Below, piece after piece: positions 1-11,228 of a DNA stretch of 64,000 nucleotides. The notes under the pieces were generated by a model. It saw only the letters and a program-made list of their open reading frames with translations. It did not search any database and was not told the origin of the DNA. Made by a program: the position numbers and the translations under genes. Within the stretch, counting starts at the first letter, position 1. Each line of letters begins with the position of its first letter. The stretch is from the NCBI GenBank assembly GCA_000467715.1, contig AJFK01000083.1, forward strand, positions 1 through 64,000. Direction: 5' to 3'. This DNA comes from Hysterium pulicare CBS 123377 (lineage: Eukaryota; Ascomycota; Dothideomycetes; Hysteriales; Hysteriaceae).

Positions 1-1605
1 GAGGCGGATAATTCGGAGCGAGTAGTTGGTTGGATGGTACACGTCCTCGGGTGACAGGAGAAAGGCGTTCGGAGGAGGGTGGCGATTGAACGGTATCTGA
101 AGATGTTATAGTGTTAGTGGCCTTGTCTTTGTCTGAAGACAGAGAGAAGAGAGAGGAGAGCCTATGGCTCGATTTCTTCTTTGAAGGGAGCATGACAGCG
201 AACTGCACAATTTGAAGTGGAGGCGAGCTGTATGTACACGGCAGAGAAGTATTTATTCGTGAAAGGCCAATAAGAACAAACAAACGGTTATGCAGCGGAG
301 GCGTCGCAGGAGAGACATGTATGCAACTACTATAAAGACTCTAGCAGGATTGCTATATGTACAGGAAGTGAATCGTGGGCGGAGAGAATCGGTTTTGCGC
401 CGGGTGCTGGTTTATGATGGTGGGCCTGCCAGGATGCGTCGTCATGCTACCAGGCGGGCAAGGGATTTGCCTGTTGGCTCGATCCTTTACTGCATAGGGC
501 AAGGCGCAACAGGAGCATTCATTCACGACTTTGGCCAAAACTCCAAGGAAGAGGAAGCTGTGCTGGGGTTTGGCTCGCTATTGATTGGAGTTGCGGGCTC
601 ACTGATTACTGTTTCTTCTGCGTCCAGAGTCAGCAGCGGACTCGGTAGATTACGGTGTTCCGGGTGATGGTCAAGGTGCTGCTGGAGGAAGAGAATCCGA
701 GTCCATCAGCCACGAGGTTGTACCACCTACCAAGCACCAAGGTTGGGATAGGCCTCCTGCATCGCCTCAAAAGAATATTATGACATAGCGTTCCCGCTAC
801 GGCCCGCTGGTAGTCAGTGTCAGCTTAGGATTTTGTCCGGAATATTTGCAATTTAAAAACCATGTTTCCTGCGGATGACAAGACAATTGTTGGCCGTATG
901 TTCGTCAACTAACAGGAAGACTGTTGGCAATGCTACTAACCTTAACCGATCCATGGAGAGACCAGACTTTCGGGTGCAGTTGTGGAATGGGTTGAACGGT
1001 GTCAGGCCCCATTATCGATAAACATACATACCTGGGTAGGGACGGCGTACACTTGCCCTTCTTGAACGTGCTTGCACGTCACGTCATCCCCATTCGTCAA
1101 ACCTCCCCCTCGTAAAAATCGTCTTCAGGGTAAACGGACATTGCCCAGGTGCTCACAGATAGATACAGTCATCATAAGACATTTCTTACTGTCTTTACCA
1201 TTTCTGACTCTGTCTCCCCTGTACTCGTAGCGAAGGGAAGTTGGGCGCCATTACTTTTCCAGCTCTCCTGCGCCGTGGGTTGTACACGTCGTAAGAACCC
1301 GTTTACTATTTCTGTCTTCCTTCGCGAACACCGAAAGGTTTGCTCAACGGAGTTCTTTGTTCAATGCCATTTAGTGCGAATACTTTCCCCTATGTAGTGC
1401 CGTGAAGGCAATCCACTTGCTGCAGGCTTGCTGATGAGTGAGAGGGCAGGTCTATCTGGTCTTCAATGGGTGGGAATGGATCACGTCTTGGAGGTCATTC
1501 ATATTCATTACTTCTGTTACCTCTACAAACTCCTTAGACATTTAGTCACAAGGGTGCACAGTACCAGAGGATTTCACTAAAATTCTGGCAGTTGCCGAGC
1601 CAACA
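1..1605. other. Gene-free stretch upstream of the aminotransferase
   Basis: No convincing gene is visible. The open frame at 290-667 (+) is rich in arginine runs, has no recognisable domain and no coding-like continuation through plausible introns. The stretch probably holds the promoter of the aminotransferase gene and perhaps the 5' region of a gene lying outside the left edge. Confidence 0.4.
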
Positions 1606-3258
1606 ATGAACCAAGCCGACGACATGAACGTCGCAAAGGCAAAACCGCTCATCAATCTACTTCGAGGATGGCCGAATACGTCACTACTGCCTACGCATAT
1701 GTTCGACAAAGCTGCCGGCAATGTCCTAAACAATAAATCTATTGCTTTGCCTGGAATGTTGTATGGGCCAGATCCCGGCGATCCGCGACTACGCAAGAAC
1801 GTCGCGTCGTGGCTAACCAAATTCTATCAGCCGCAAACGCCGATTTCTCAGGATAGAATCACCATCACTGGCGGCGCTTCCCAGAATCTAGCATGTCTTC
1901 TTCAAGTTTTCACAGATCCAGTATATACGCGTAATGTCTGGATAGTGGCGCCAGCTTATATGCTAGCTTTCCGCATCTTCGATGACAGTGGATTCCATGG
2001 GAGACTGCGAGCCATACCCGAAGATGATGAAGGTATTGATATTGAGTATCTGAGAAGAGAGATAAGAAAGAGCGAAGACAAAGCAGTATCAGATGGGAAT
2101 ACGTTGCCGGTAAATGTCGTGGATGCGCAGTAGGTATTCAAGCGTGGCTAATGTGACCAGCATCTCAAACCACCTCGGCCATGGGGCAAAATCTATCGTC
2201 ACATTGTGTACGCTGTGCCAACCTTCTCAAATCCGTCCTTCAAGACTATGACCCTGAGGCGACGTGAAGCGCTGGTGAGAGTGGCGAGAGAGTTCGACGC
2301 TTTGATCATCACAGACGACGTTTACGATTTCTTGCAGTGGCCTTCAAGCCCGAAAGCGCAGGCAGTGAATCTAGACGCAGCCGTTCTACCTCGGATAGTT
2401 GATGTGGATAGGTTTCTTGACGGCGGAACCGAACGAGAAGGCGCAGATGGGTTTGGTAACGCTGCGAGTAATGGCAGCTTCTCCAAAATATGTGGACCAG
2501 GCTTGAGAACTGGCTGGGTGGAAGGAACGGAGAAGCTTGCTTATGGAGCATCTCAAACGTAAGCAAAGCCCTTGGAGTACATTTACGGCAAAGTCTGGTC
2601 CGGATTGCTGAACACAAGGCGGCTTCGAGACAACTGTCAAAATCTTGTGTGATGTGTTCATCCAGCCATGACTTCGTACAACCAACTCTTAAAGCGCCAA
2701 AGACTATGAAAGTCTTGAACTAACATCTTTCTTAGAGGAACAACAAGATCAGGCGGTGCGCCATCCCAACTCACCGCCACTTTTGTGGCAGATACACTTG
2801 AATCCGGTGATCTCCAACGTCTCATTCTCGACACCCTTCAGCCAGCATACGGGTCGCGCTATCGAAGTATGATTTCGGCCATCGAGAAGGAGCTCATCCC
2901 ACTAGGCGTGGAACTTCCACAGACGGACAGAGAAGTAGTTGGAGGGTATTTCATATGGCTGACGCTTCCGCAGCCACTGAAGGGCACCGATGTCGCTGAG
3001 CGGGCGAAAGATGAAGAAAATTTGATCGTGGCGCAAGGTGAGCTTTTCGAGGTTCCCGGAGACACCGCTCATGCTCATTTCGAACGTGACTTGAGATTGT
3101 GTTTCGCATGGGAGGATGAGGACAAATTGGCAGAGGGCATTGAAAGGCTTGCTCGCATCATTCGTACGATGCAAAATGACGACGGAAACAACAATCAGAC
3201 GATGCAACCTACCACGGAAGAGAACTCAAGCAGGAAGGCCCCAAAAGACTTTTGGTGA
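1606..3258 (+). CDS. PLP-dependent class I/II aminotransferase (YER152C-like)
   Basis: Model of three exons, 1606-2109, 2161-2558 and 2736-3258, giving 474 aa. Both introns (51 and 177 nt) have GT...AG ends and keep the frame; the first has a GCTAAT branch-like site close to the acceptor. The protein belongs to the fold-type I aminotransferases, which move amino groups between amino acids and 2-oxo acids using pyridoxal phosphate. Visible landmarks are the N-terminal LLRGWPN segment, GGASQN (cofactor phosphate-binding region), YAVPTFSNPS, ITDDVYDFL with the Asp that contacts the pyridine nitrogen, and SFSK, whose Lys277 should form the Schiff base, followed by the RTGW arginine motif. The nearest relatives I recall are yeast YER152C and 2-aminoadipate-type enzymes; the actual substrate cannot be read from sequence. 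No targeting signal is obvious, so a cytosolic location is inferred. Confidence 0.9.
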
Positions 3259-5139
3259 CGGCGGGTTGGCTGAAGGAGTTCTTATTGCAATTCACGGCTC
3301 GGCACACTCGAGCGGATCTCGTTTCACAAAAATGCTCGCAACTTGATTGGCGCAGTGCTAGAAAAAGGGAACAAAAATGACAGGAATTTCATTATAAGCA
3401 TGAGATGTTTACTAGTGCCATCCTTAATTATGCCTATAATTTACAAGAAACTCCCGCACAGGGGGGGACTCATGCGCCGGTTGGCTCACGTATCTGCCCC
3501 TTTCCGCCAGGGTTTCGCGGGGTAGTGGGGTGTTGCCCTGTCACTGTTTAATCGCATGCCACCATTGTTCTGGACAGTTTCCTTTGTTTCGCTGTAATAG
3601 TTTATTCACTGTACAACGCGTTAATGCAGGTGCTCAGCTGCGCCTCCGGAAAGCAGGGGAGGGGCAAATTTGTTTCTCGCCTTCATCCGCGGAGGATGGC
3701 TGAATCGTACCACTCAGGTCTCATGTGTGTATTCCAACGCATTCAAATTGAGAGTGAGCAGTGCAGTGCCAAAGCAGGAAGGTTAGAGGCGGCACTTTAA
3801 TCTCAGGGCCGGTATTCAAGAAGATGCTTGAGCTTTGCTACCGGTGAATATAGTTGAACGAGGGCAAGATGTCGCATTGTGGACGGATTTGTCTTCTGCT
3901 ATGAAGCACTGGAAGACTGGGTGGGAAATAAAGATAATTGCCGGCGTGATCTTGAATGTGATGGCTAAGACAGAGCGACAGGTACAGGCTAGATCTACTG
4001 CTACTCGGCGGCCCGTCGCGTCACAGACCGACGGCATGGAATGGTCTTGCGATGGCCAATCTCCAACGAAAAAGCGCTGTTTGCTGTGACCTCGGTGAAT
4101 ACTGAACGAGAGGATGTAGACCCACCAAGCATTTCCCCTGGCGGCCAGTCAGCGGCGGCGGCCTGGTTGGCGGCATGAGGCTTGAAACATTTGCCGGGTT
4201 TCAAGCGCCTTGCGTTCCTGGTTGACAAGGCCGGTTGATTCGGTTGTGGCGGCGCGCTGGCGATGAAACTTCCAACGACATCGTTAATCTAAGAACAACC
4301 TCACACTCACCCATCTCTATCCCCGACTGGCTGACCATTCTCTGATGTTTCATCCGCGGTAGCGGAAACTGGGAAGACACGCGCAAGCCTCTTGCTGGCT
4401 GCTGGCTGGCATCTGGGCCTGGTAGTCGTGGCACGCAGGGCAAGGTTTGTTGGCCACAGGGTGCATTCCAGCGCCCGTCTTGAACATGCACAACGCGGCC
4501 ACGGTAGTCGGCTGCGATGCTGGTCGTCATGAGGCTAGAGAGAATGATGGCGCTCAGAATGGATCGGCGTGCGCGAATGGGAATGCAGAGGAGGCGTTTG
4601 GCATGGGTACAGTGAAAGAGACGGGTATAAAAACTATATTTGACGCGGGATATGCAAATCAGAAAGAAAGACTGGCAAAGCACTGTGCTCATCCAGAACT
4701 TGAAACAAGGAGAAACATTGTGCCCTTGCTGCAAGAGTCACCCGTGAGTGCCAAGATCCTGCTCCTTCCCGTTCACGTCAGTCACTATATATTCACAATG
4801 TCACCCCGCCACCCTTGAAGACTCACGCAGCTTTTGTTTGTTGCTTCTCCCTCCATTGTGCCTACACCATTTCTTTGTTGCATTGTCACTCATTCCGTCA
4901 GCCTGCCTGACATCGTTCCTTTAAAAGCTTCACTTCGAGGGAGATTGATTCTTCCATACACTTTTTCAAACACTGGAAAGCACTGCTTCCACCACTTTCT
5001 GAACCTTCCACAAGCTCGCGGATACCCAACAACAAACGCGTCTGCTGCTGGCACTGACCGTTCATAAACACATTCGCAGTTCCCACGCTCATTCCGCACT
5101 AAACCCCATCGTTCGAACTTGAAGTTCATATCTGCCATC
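3259..5139. other. Intergenic region upstream of the GH55 gene
   Basis: About 1.9 kb without a supportable gene. TATA-like elements occur at about 4624 (GTATAAAA) and 4786 (CTATATAT); the second lies about 350 bp before the glucanase start and could belong to its promoter. A minus-strand frame at 4201-4734 has no coding character. Confidence 0.4.
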
Positions 5140-7506
5140 ATGGTAGCTTTCAGCGCTTTTGCGGCTCTTCTCGCGCTGCGCGTGTTCTCTTCAGTTTCTT
5201 TCTCCGCTGCCGCTCCCGTCAATTCGACTCCACCCGCAGCTCCTTCTGGTGCGGGCGGATCGACATCTTACTGGGTCTCTTCAATCAAGCGTCAAGGCGT
5301 GCCTGCTTTCGGTGAGGCCAACTTCCAGATCTACCGCAATGTCAAGGATTTCGGTGCCAAAGGTGACGGGTCTACCGATGACACCGTCGCCATCAACAAG
5401 GCCATCAGCACTGGCAACCGTTGCGGACTGAACTGTGACTCAAGCACTACCACTCCAGCTATTGTCTACTTCCCACCTGGTACCTATCTCGTCAGCGCCC
5501 CCATCGTTCAATACTACTACACTCAGTTCATTGGCGATGCTCTCACCCTTCCCACTCTGAAGGCCTCTGCCAGCTTCCAAGGCATGGCTGTCATCGATGC
5601 TGACCCATACATTCCCGGGGGCAATGGAGCCAACTGGTACACCAACCAGAACAACTTCTACCGCCAGGTTCGTAACTTTGTCATTGACACTACCTCAATT
5701 CCCGCTGGCACTGGTGCTGCTGGTATCCACTGGCAAGTCGGTCAAGCTACTAGCCTTCAGAACATCCGTTTTGAGATGACTAAGGGTGGAGAGGGCAATG
5801 CCCAGCAAGGTATCTTCATGGACAACGGCTCCGGTGGTTTCATGACCGATCTTACCTTCAACGGAGGTAACTACGGTGCGTTCTTCGGTAACCAACAATT
5901 CACGACCCGAAACCTGACCTTCAACGACTGCAACACGGCCATCTACATGAACTGGAACTGGGTCTGGACGCTCAAGTCGGTCAACATCAACAACTGCAAG
6001 GTCGGCCTTGATATGGCCAATGCTCCTACTAACCAGACGGTCGGCTCGGTTCTCTTCATGGACAGCAAGCTCACCAACACTCCCATTGGGGTCAACACCT
6101 CGTTCTCCAGCGACAGTGTTCCTGCTACTGGTGGTACTCTCATCATCAGCAACGTTGACTTCTCCGGCTCCAAGACGGCTGTACAAGATTTCACTGGCAA
6201 GTCACTCCTCGCTGGTGGTAGTGTGGTCAAGGCCTGGGCTCAAGGCAACGGTGTTGTCACCGGCGCAGCTTCCAACCAGACTCGATTCCAAGGCGACATC
6301 AACAACGCTCCAAAGATGCCCGACTCTCTTCTTGCTAATGGCGCCGTCTTCGAGCGAGCCAAGCCTCAATATGAGACGCTCCCGGTCACCTCCTTCGTCA
6401 GCCTCAAGTCCTTGGGTGCCAAGGGTGACGGTAAGACCGATGACACTGACAACATCCAAAATGCCATCAATGGTCTCAAGGATGGTCAAGTCCTCTACAT
6501 TGACCATGGTTCCTACATCGTCACGAAGACCATCACTGTTCCCGCTGGTGTCAATGCTAAAATCACCGGTGAAATCTGGCCCGTGATCATGGCTTCTGGC
6601 GAATTCTTCAGCAATGCCGACGACCCCAAGCCCATGTTCCAAGTCGGCAACTCGACCGGCGACAAGGGAACCTTCGAAATGAGCGACGTCATCTTCTCCA
6701 CTGCCGGCCCAGCCCCTGGTGCCATCCTCATGGAGTGGAACATCGCACCCACCGAGCAAGGTGCTGGCGGTCTTTGGGATGTCCATTTCCGTATTGGTGG
6801 CTTCGCTGGAACACAGTTGCAATCCAACACCTGCGTTAAGAACCCCAACTCGACCCACGATGCCAACCCCAAGTGTATCGGTTCTTTCATGCAGCTCCAC
6901 ATCACCAAATCTGCCTCTGCTTATCTCGAGAATGTCTGGTTGTGGACTGCTGATCACGAGCTCGACATGGATGACCACAACCAAATTGACATTTACAACG
7001 GTCGTGGTATGCTTGTCGAATCGCAGGGTCCAGTCTGGCTTTACGGCACCGCCTCTGAACACTCTCAGCTCAGCCAGTACTCCTTCCAGGGTGCCAAGGA
7101 CATCTTCTACGCACTCATCCAGACCGAGACACCCTACTACCAGCCCAATCCCGCCGCTTCGACTCCCTTCAAGACCAACGCGAAGTACTTCGATCCCGAC
7201 TTCAGCAAGTGCACCACGGACGGTTGCAAGTCTGCTTGGGCTGTTCGCGTTGTCGATAGCAGCTCTGTCTGGGGTTTCGGTTCTGGAACGTACTCTTTTT
7301 TCAGCAACTACGACCAGACTTGCGTTGGCACCAATAGCTGCCAGGATAACATCATTGCCGTCGACAACTCGACCAACGTCAACATGTTCGGTGTTAGCAC
7401 CAAGGCTTCTACCAACATGATTACACAGAACGGCAAGGGTTCCGCACTCGACTCGGAGAATCGCAGCAATTTCTGTGCTACGCTTGCTCTGTTCACTGTT
7501 GCATGA
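5140..7506 (+). CDS. Secreted exo-beta-1,3-glucanase, glycoside hydrolase family 55
   Basis: Single-exon gene of 788 aa. The frame stays open upstream to a TTG, but the first ATG (5140) begins a good signal peptide: a hydrophobic stretch of about 20 residues ending near an SAAAP site, so export to the cell wall or medium is expected. Two repeats of the GH55 beta-helix entry motif are plain: DFGAKGDGSTDDT near residue 70 and SLGAKGDGKTDDT near residue 422. These mark the two tandem right-handed beta-helix (pectate-lyase-3-like) domains typical of the family, and the length is also typical. GH55 enzymes remove glucose or short units from beta-1,3-glucan and serve in wall remodelling, nutrition or attack on other fungi. 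No C-terminal GPI signal is evident. Confidence 0.93.
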   Translation: MVAFSAFAALLALRVFSSVSFSAAAPVNSTPPAAPSGAGGSTSYWVSSIKRQGVPAFGEANFQIYRNVKDFGAKGDGSTDDTVAINKAISTGNRCGLNCDSSTTTPAIVYFPPGTYLVSAPIVQYYYTQFIGDALTLPTLKASASFQGMAVIDADPYIPGGNGANWYTNQNNFYRQVRNFVIDTTSIPAGTGAAGIHWQVGQATSLQNIRFEMTKGGEGNAQQGIFMDNGSGGFMTDLTFNGGNYGAFFGNQQFTTRNLTFNDCNTAIYMNWNWVWTLKSVNINNCKVGLDMANAPTNQTVGSVLFMDSKLTNTPIGVNTSFSSDSVPATGGTLIISNVDFSGSKTAVQDFTGKSLLAGGSVVKAWAQGNGVVTGAASNQTRFQGDINNAPKMPDSLLANGAVFERAKPQYETLPVTSFVSLKSLGAKGDGKTDDTDNIQNAINGLKDGQVLYIDHGSYIVTKTITVPAGVNAKITGEIWPVIMASGEFFSNADDPKPMFQVGNSTGDKGTFEMSDVIFSTAGPAPGAILMEWNIAPTEQGAGGLWDVHFRIGGFAGTQLQSNTCVKNPNSTHDANPKCIGSFMQLHITKSASAYLENVWLWTADHELDMDDHNQIDIYNGRGMLVESQGPVWLYGTASEHSQLSQYSFQGAKDIFYALIQTETPYYQPNPAASTPFKTNAKYFDPDFSKCTTDGCKSAWAVRVVDSSSVWGFGSGTYSFFSNYDQTCVGTNSCQDNIIAVDNSTNVNMFGVSTKASTNMITQNGKGSALDSENRSNFCATLALFTVA

Positions 7507-8206
7507 GCACGCGACGTCTTCGAATGATTGACGGTTTCGTCATTCGCTCGTTTCAATTCGTTCCCTTTGTCTCGCACATCTTTGTTGTGAGATGCTCAGG
7601 GCCCTCTTTTTTGCATTGACCTCTGTTGGTCGATTGTTTCCTTGTTTCCTTGTTTCCTTTAATACACACACCCCTTCTCTTGTTCTATATTAGGGCATTG
7701 AAGCATGCATCAAAGGCGGATATTCGGCATATGCGAAATACACACACCCCGCCAGGCTACGGCGTAGTATACCCGGGAATGTATGCGGTGTTCCGGATCT
7801 GTTCGTGCCATTTTGAGGGCACTGTAACTGTTAGCATAGATTTCAAAAAGCGACAATACGATCAGTATTCTAAAACTTTGGTGTTTGTTTCTGACCAAGT
7901 GACATTATGTAACATGTGTGAAGATTTGAACGTGACGGATTTTTCATCATGTTTCTCTTCGGATGTGTTGGAAGTTTGGAGAAGCATCAAATAATCATAT
8001 ATAGTAAGTTGTGACAACCATCCACAACTGTATTATCATTCCGAGTACATCGCCATCAATCCACCTCGCAGATTCCTTGCACCTGCTATCCATTACAATG
8101 GCTTATCATTCCCTTCTACCGCAGGACATTCAACCACATCCCCATGTTCCCACCCTGCTCCTTAGTCCACGATCCAAGTGCTATATCCGGCAATCCCACA
8201 GCAACC
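7507..8206. other. Convergent intergenic region (GH55 / cupin 3' ends)
   Basis: Holds the 3' ends of two converging genes. The T-rich stretch at 7600-7680 with an AATAC-type A-rich element is a plausible polyadenylation region for the glucanase. The open frame at 7626-7994 looks accidental. Confidence 0.4.
7635..7658. repeat. 8-bp microsatellite, three copies
   Basis: Three perfect copies of TGTTTCCT in the 3' flank of the GH55 gene. Read directly from the sequence. Confidence 0.85.
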
Positions 8207-8795
8207 CTACGCCTTCTTCCCCTCCTCAAGCATCTCCTTAGCCGGCAACGTAGCAAAATGCGCCATAGCCTCCAGATTCTTCTCCTTAGTCATAACCTGA
8301 TCGCCCTCGGCCATCTCCGCCAACATCTTGAAGTAATTGATATAGAAGCTCGGCGTAAATGTATTGAAGAACTTGGCCTCGACGTCAAAAGGATTGGAGA
8401 AAGTATGCGGTGCACGGATGGGCACGGTGACGTAGTCGCCCGCTTGTGCATCGACATGCTTGCCGTCTGGAGCGTGGAATCGGATTGTGCCTTGGGTGAC
8501 GAGGAAGGTCTCGTCGTGCATTTCGTGCCAGTGGGCTGGGGGACCGGATGTTTTTGCTGGGACGGTGAATTCGCCTGATGAGAGGCGGTTGTCTGGGTTT
8601 TGGGGGTTAGTGCCTATGGTGGAAGAGTTGGAGATGGAAGGGGAGAAGACTCGTACCGGTTCGAGAACCGTCTTCCATGATGCGCATTGTGATGTGTCCT
8701 AGCTTCAGGATCTCGCCTGATTTGGTGGGGACGAAGTTTATGGGGCGACGGGGCATCTTGAGGGATTGGAGGGTTTCTTGGACTTCGGGATCCAT
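8207..8795 (-). CDS. Small single-domain cupin protein
   Basis: Two exons, 8795-8657 and 8592-8207, 174 aa. The 64-nt intron has a GTACGA donor, a CACTAAC branch site and a CAG acceptor. The cupin core is clear: motif 1 HWHEMHDE gives metal ligands H67, H69 and E74, and motif 2 GDYVTVPIRAPHTFSNP supplies the second histidine. Such small cupins include quercetin dioxygenase-like and other metal-dependent enzymes as well as non-catalytic binders; the substrate is unknown. The N-terminal part (MDPEVQETLQSLKMPRRPIN) precedes the barrel. The gene faces away from the ubiquitin hydrolase at 9397, so about 600 bp may hold both promoters. No signal peptide is seen. Confidence 0.85.
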
Positions 8796-9396
8796 CTTGA
8801 GAGGGTGCTTGATTAGTTCGTTAGGCAGGTTCTTGAAGGTAAGGCGAGGTTGTTTGGTGGCTTGTTCAATTGGAGAAATAGTAAGTGGGCAAAGTTGAAA
8901 ATGTAGGTTCGAGAAAAGGTGATATTCTTGTAGCTACTTGAAAGAGTGAACGGCCAACTGTTATATAGTAGTGAAGTTCTTTCCGTCCTCGGTCTCCGTA
9001 ATGACGCCAGGATGCCGTTTCCACCCAGGTTCGAGGTTATAATTCAGACGGATCATACGATGGATACAGCAAACCAAGGCTAGCTGGCAATTATCATGAG
9101 CCGTCACCGCTGTCTAATAGTTAGAATATATATCCACTAAAAATAATGCACCTACCCCGCGGTTTCTAGCGTGAAGCGGGGACCCTGGTGGAGATAGCCT
9201 CGCGCCCTGTGGATATTCTTTTACGCGTATCCTGGTGCCTGGACAACGTCACTGGAAGAAAGTACGGTCTTATAATGACTGACAAACTTTCTCTCTGCTC
9301 CTAGCTTCAAACACTCAACACACCACCAAGGTCTCCAAACTAGTCCACTCAAAAGGACTTCTATGCAAGAAGCACCACATTACAACCGTCGTCAAG
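8796..9396. promoter_or_regulatory. Shared bidirectional promoter region (cupin / UCH)
   Basis: About 600 bp separate the divergent start codons of the cupin and the ubiquitin hydrolase. No coding potential was found. A regulatory role is inferred from gene orientation only. Confidence 0.4.
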
Positions 9397-10183
9397 ATGC
9401 CGCAGAAAACATTCACAGTCCTGGGTATAGCTCTCTCTTCACATCTCAGAGCTCATACTAACATACTCTCCAGAAAACAACCCCCTCGTAATGACCTCGC
9501 TAGCCCATACACTCGGCCTCTCGCAAGATCTCGCCTTCCACGACATCTACTCCCTCACAGACCCCGACCTCCTATCCTTCATCCCACGCCCCTGTCTAGC
9601 CCTCCTGGTCACAATCCCTATGACCCCGACCTGGAACGCCGCCCGCCAAGCCGAAGACTCCCCGAAAGGCGAGTACCAAGGCTACGGCTCCTCAGAACCC
9701 GCTCTCTGGTTCAAGCAAACCATCAGCCACGCCTGCGGTTCCATCGGCCTAATCCACTGTCTGCTGAACGGCGAAGTGCGGCAGCATATCGCCAAGGGGA
9801 GTACCTTGGATGAGATATACAAAGCCGCGCTACCACTGAAGATGATGGAGAGAGCGAAAGTGTTGGAGGATTCGGAGGAGCTGGAAAAGGCGCATCAGGA
9901 TGCGGCACAGCTGGGTGATACGGATGCTCCGAGTGCCGAGGAGGCGGATAGGCTAGGGAATCATTTTGTGGCGTTTGCGAAGGGGACGGATGGGCATTTG
10001 TATGAGCTTGAAGGGGGTAGGAAGAGTCCACTTGATAGAGGGCAGTTAAAGGAGGACGAGGATATGTTGTCGGAGAGGGCTTTGGAGTTAGGGTTGGGGA
10101 GGTTGATTAGGATTGAGAGGGAGAGTGAGAGCGGTGGTAATTTGAGGTTCTCGTGTACGGCGCTTGCTCCGAGTTTGGATTAG
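9397..10183 (+). CDS. Ubiquitin C-terminal hydrolase, peptidase C12 (Yuh1/UCH-L3 type)
   Basis: Two exons, 9397-9424 (28 nt) and 9474-10183, 245 aa. The 49-nt intron runs from GTATAG to CTCCAG with an ACTAAC branch site and keeps the frame. C12 enzymes release small adducts from the C terminus of ubiquitin or Nedd8. The catalytic cysteine is C97 in TISHACGSIGL, with the oxyanion glutamine just upstream (WFKQ). The catalytic histidine is H173 in LGNHFVAF. The third triad position, usually Asp in YELDG, is Glu here (YELEGG). Length and order fit the small UCH class without a C-terminal extension. A second, different C12 enzyme lies at 45.8 kb. Location is expected to be cytosol and nucleus. Confidence 0.92.
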
Positions 10184-10442
10184 GAAAAGAGGACGCGGAT
10201 AAGAGGAGAGAAGGGTGTAGAAAGAGTGATGTAGAGCTCGGATGAAATCAGACTGTGGAGTACGGATCAGGAGCAAGGCATAATCGGAAAGAATGAGGTT
10301 TCCTGGTATACAACTCGTAACGACCAAGAATCCCTCGGTATCCAAGACGCCCAAACCTAGCCATGCAATGATATCTAACCATAACCTCCCTAGACCTGAA
10401 ATATCCCGTGTTCACCCCGCTCTATCATCTAAGGCTCTTTCC

Positions 10443-11228
10443 TTACGACGCTAAACGCCCGACTGCAAAGTCACTCCCTAGGACCCACCATACAACCCCG
10501 ACCCCCACGACCAGTAATGACACACCCACAACGAGATACGCCACCATCCTCTCAATTGCGTGGGATTGGTACTCCATCTCCGACTCTGAACGGGAAGGTC
10601 CACTTTCCTCATCTCGCCAGAACCTTACTGCGTCCTCGGATGCATTCGAATTGGAGGGTATATGGGAAATTAGAGTGTCGCGGTAAGATTGCCGCACAGC
10701 GACGTTGTAGGATGGAGGTGCGTCGATGGGAAGAAGGAAGGCAAGGGGCGTGGAGTCATTGTCGTCGGTATATTGGTGGTAGAGCGTCGGACTAGGTTCG
10801 GCAGAAGGCAGGGTATCATTGTAAGGTACGTAGGCTGTTTGCCCTGCTGGTAGATGATCACGGTAACGTTGAGGTCGAGCTGACGTTTGGAGACGTGGCA
10901 GAGGTGGGAGTGGCCTTCTTGTTTTACGTCTGGGTGGGGAGGAGGCGATGGAGTCAATGGAAACAGAAGTTTGTGACGATGGAGAGGTTTCAGAGGATTG
11001 AGGTAACTCTTCGGGTTGGAGGGGGGGTTCGTCTTGGTAGGGTTCTTGGTCCTGAGGGTGTGAGTGCTGGAGAGGATGTTAGCGGAGGCTTCAAAGGAAG
11101 TGGAATAAAAGCATTGGGAACAGGATAGCTATGTAGTCGATGTAGAATCGATTGACTGATGATAAGGACGACTTGTGAGATGGTATCCAAGAACCATGAA
11201 AGAGGAGTATTAGCTTTCTTACCTCCAT
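10443..11228 (-). CDS. Small C-terminally anchored membrane protein, uncharacterised
   Basis: Not recognisable as one long ATG frame, but exon 2 (11066-10443) is a continuous open frame of 624 nt. It is preceded by a CTAAC branch and CTCTCCAG acceptor, and 156 nt upstream stands ATGGAG directly followed by a GTAAGA donor (11228-11223). The junction is in phase and gives 209 aa. Residues 1-120 are Pro/Ser/Gln-rich with a basic patch (PPRRKTRRPLPPLPR). A conserved-looking segment LPIDAPPSYNVAVRQSYR follows, then one strongly hydrophobic helix (MVAYLVVGVSLLVVGVGVVW) about 15 residues from the end. This is the architecture of a tail-anchored or single-pass protein with a cytosolic N terminus. No family is recognised. 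Confidence 0.65.

Noticed and set aside
290-667. 125-codon frame near the left edge
   Set aside because: Arginine-rich random-looking translation without domain or splice support.
4201-4734. 177-codon minus-strand open frame upstream of the glucanase
   Set aside because: No ATG-based coherent protein, no domain, and it lies in likely promoter DNA.
6202-7062. Long antisense frame across the GH55 gene
   Set aside because: Shadow of a strongly codon-biased gene on the other strand; similar shadows occur at 5695-6186 and 6719-7420.
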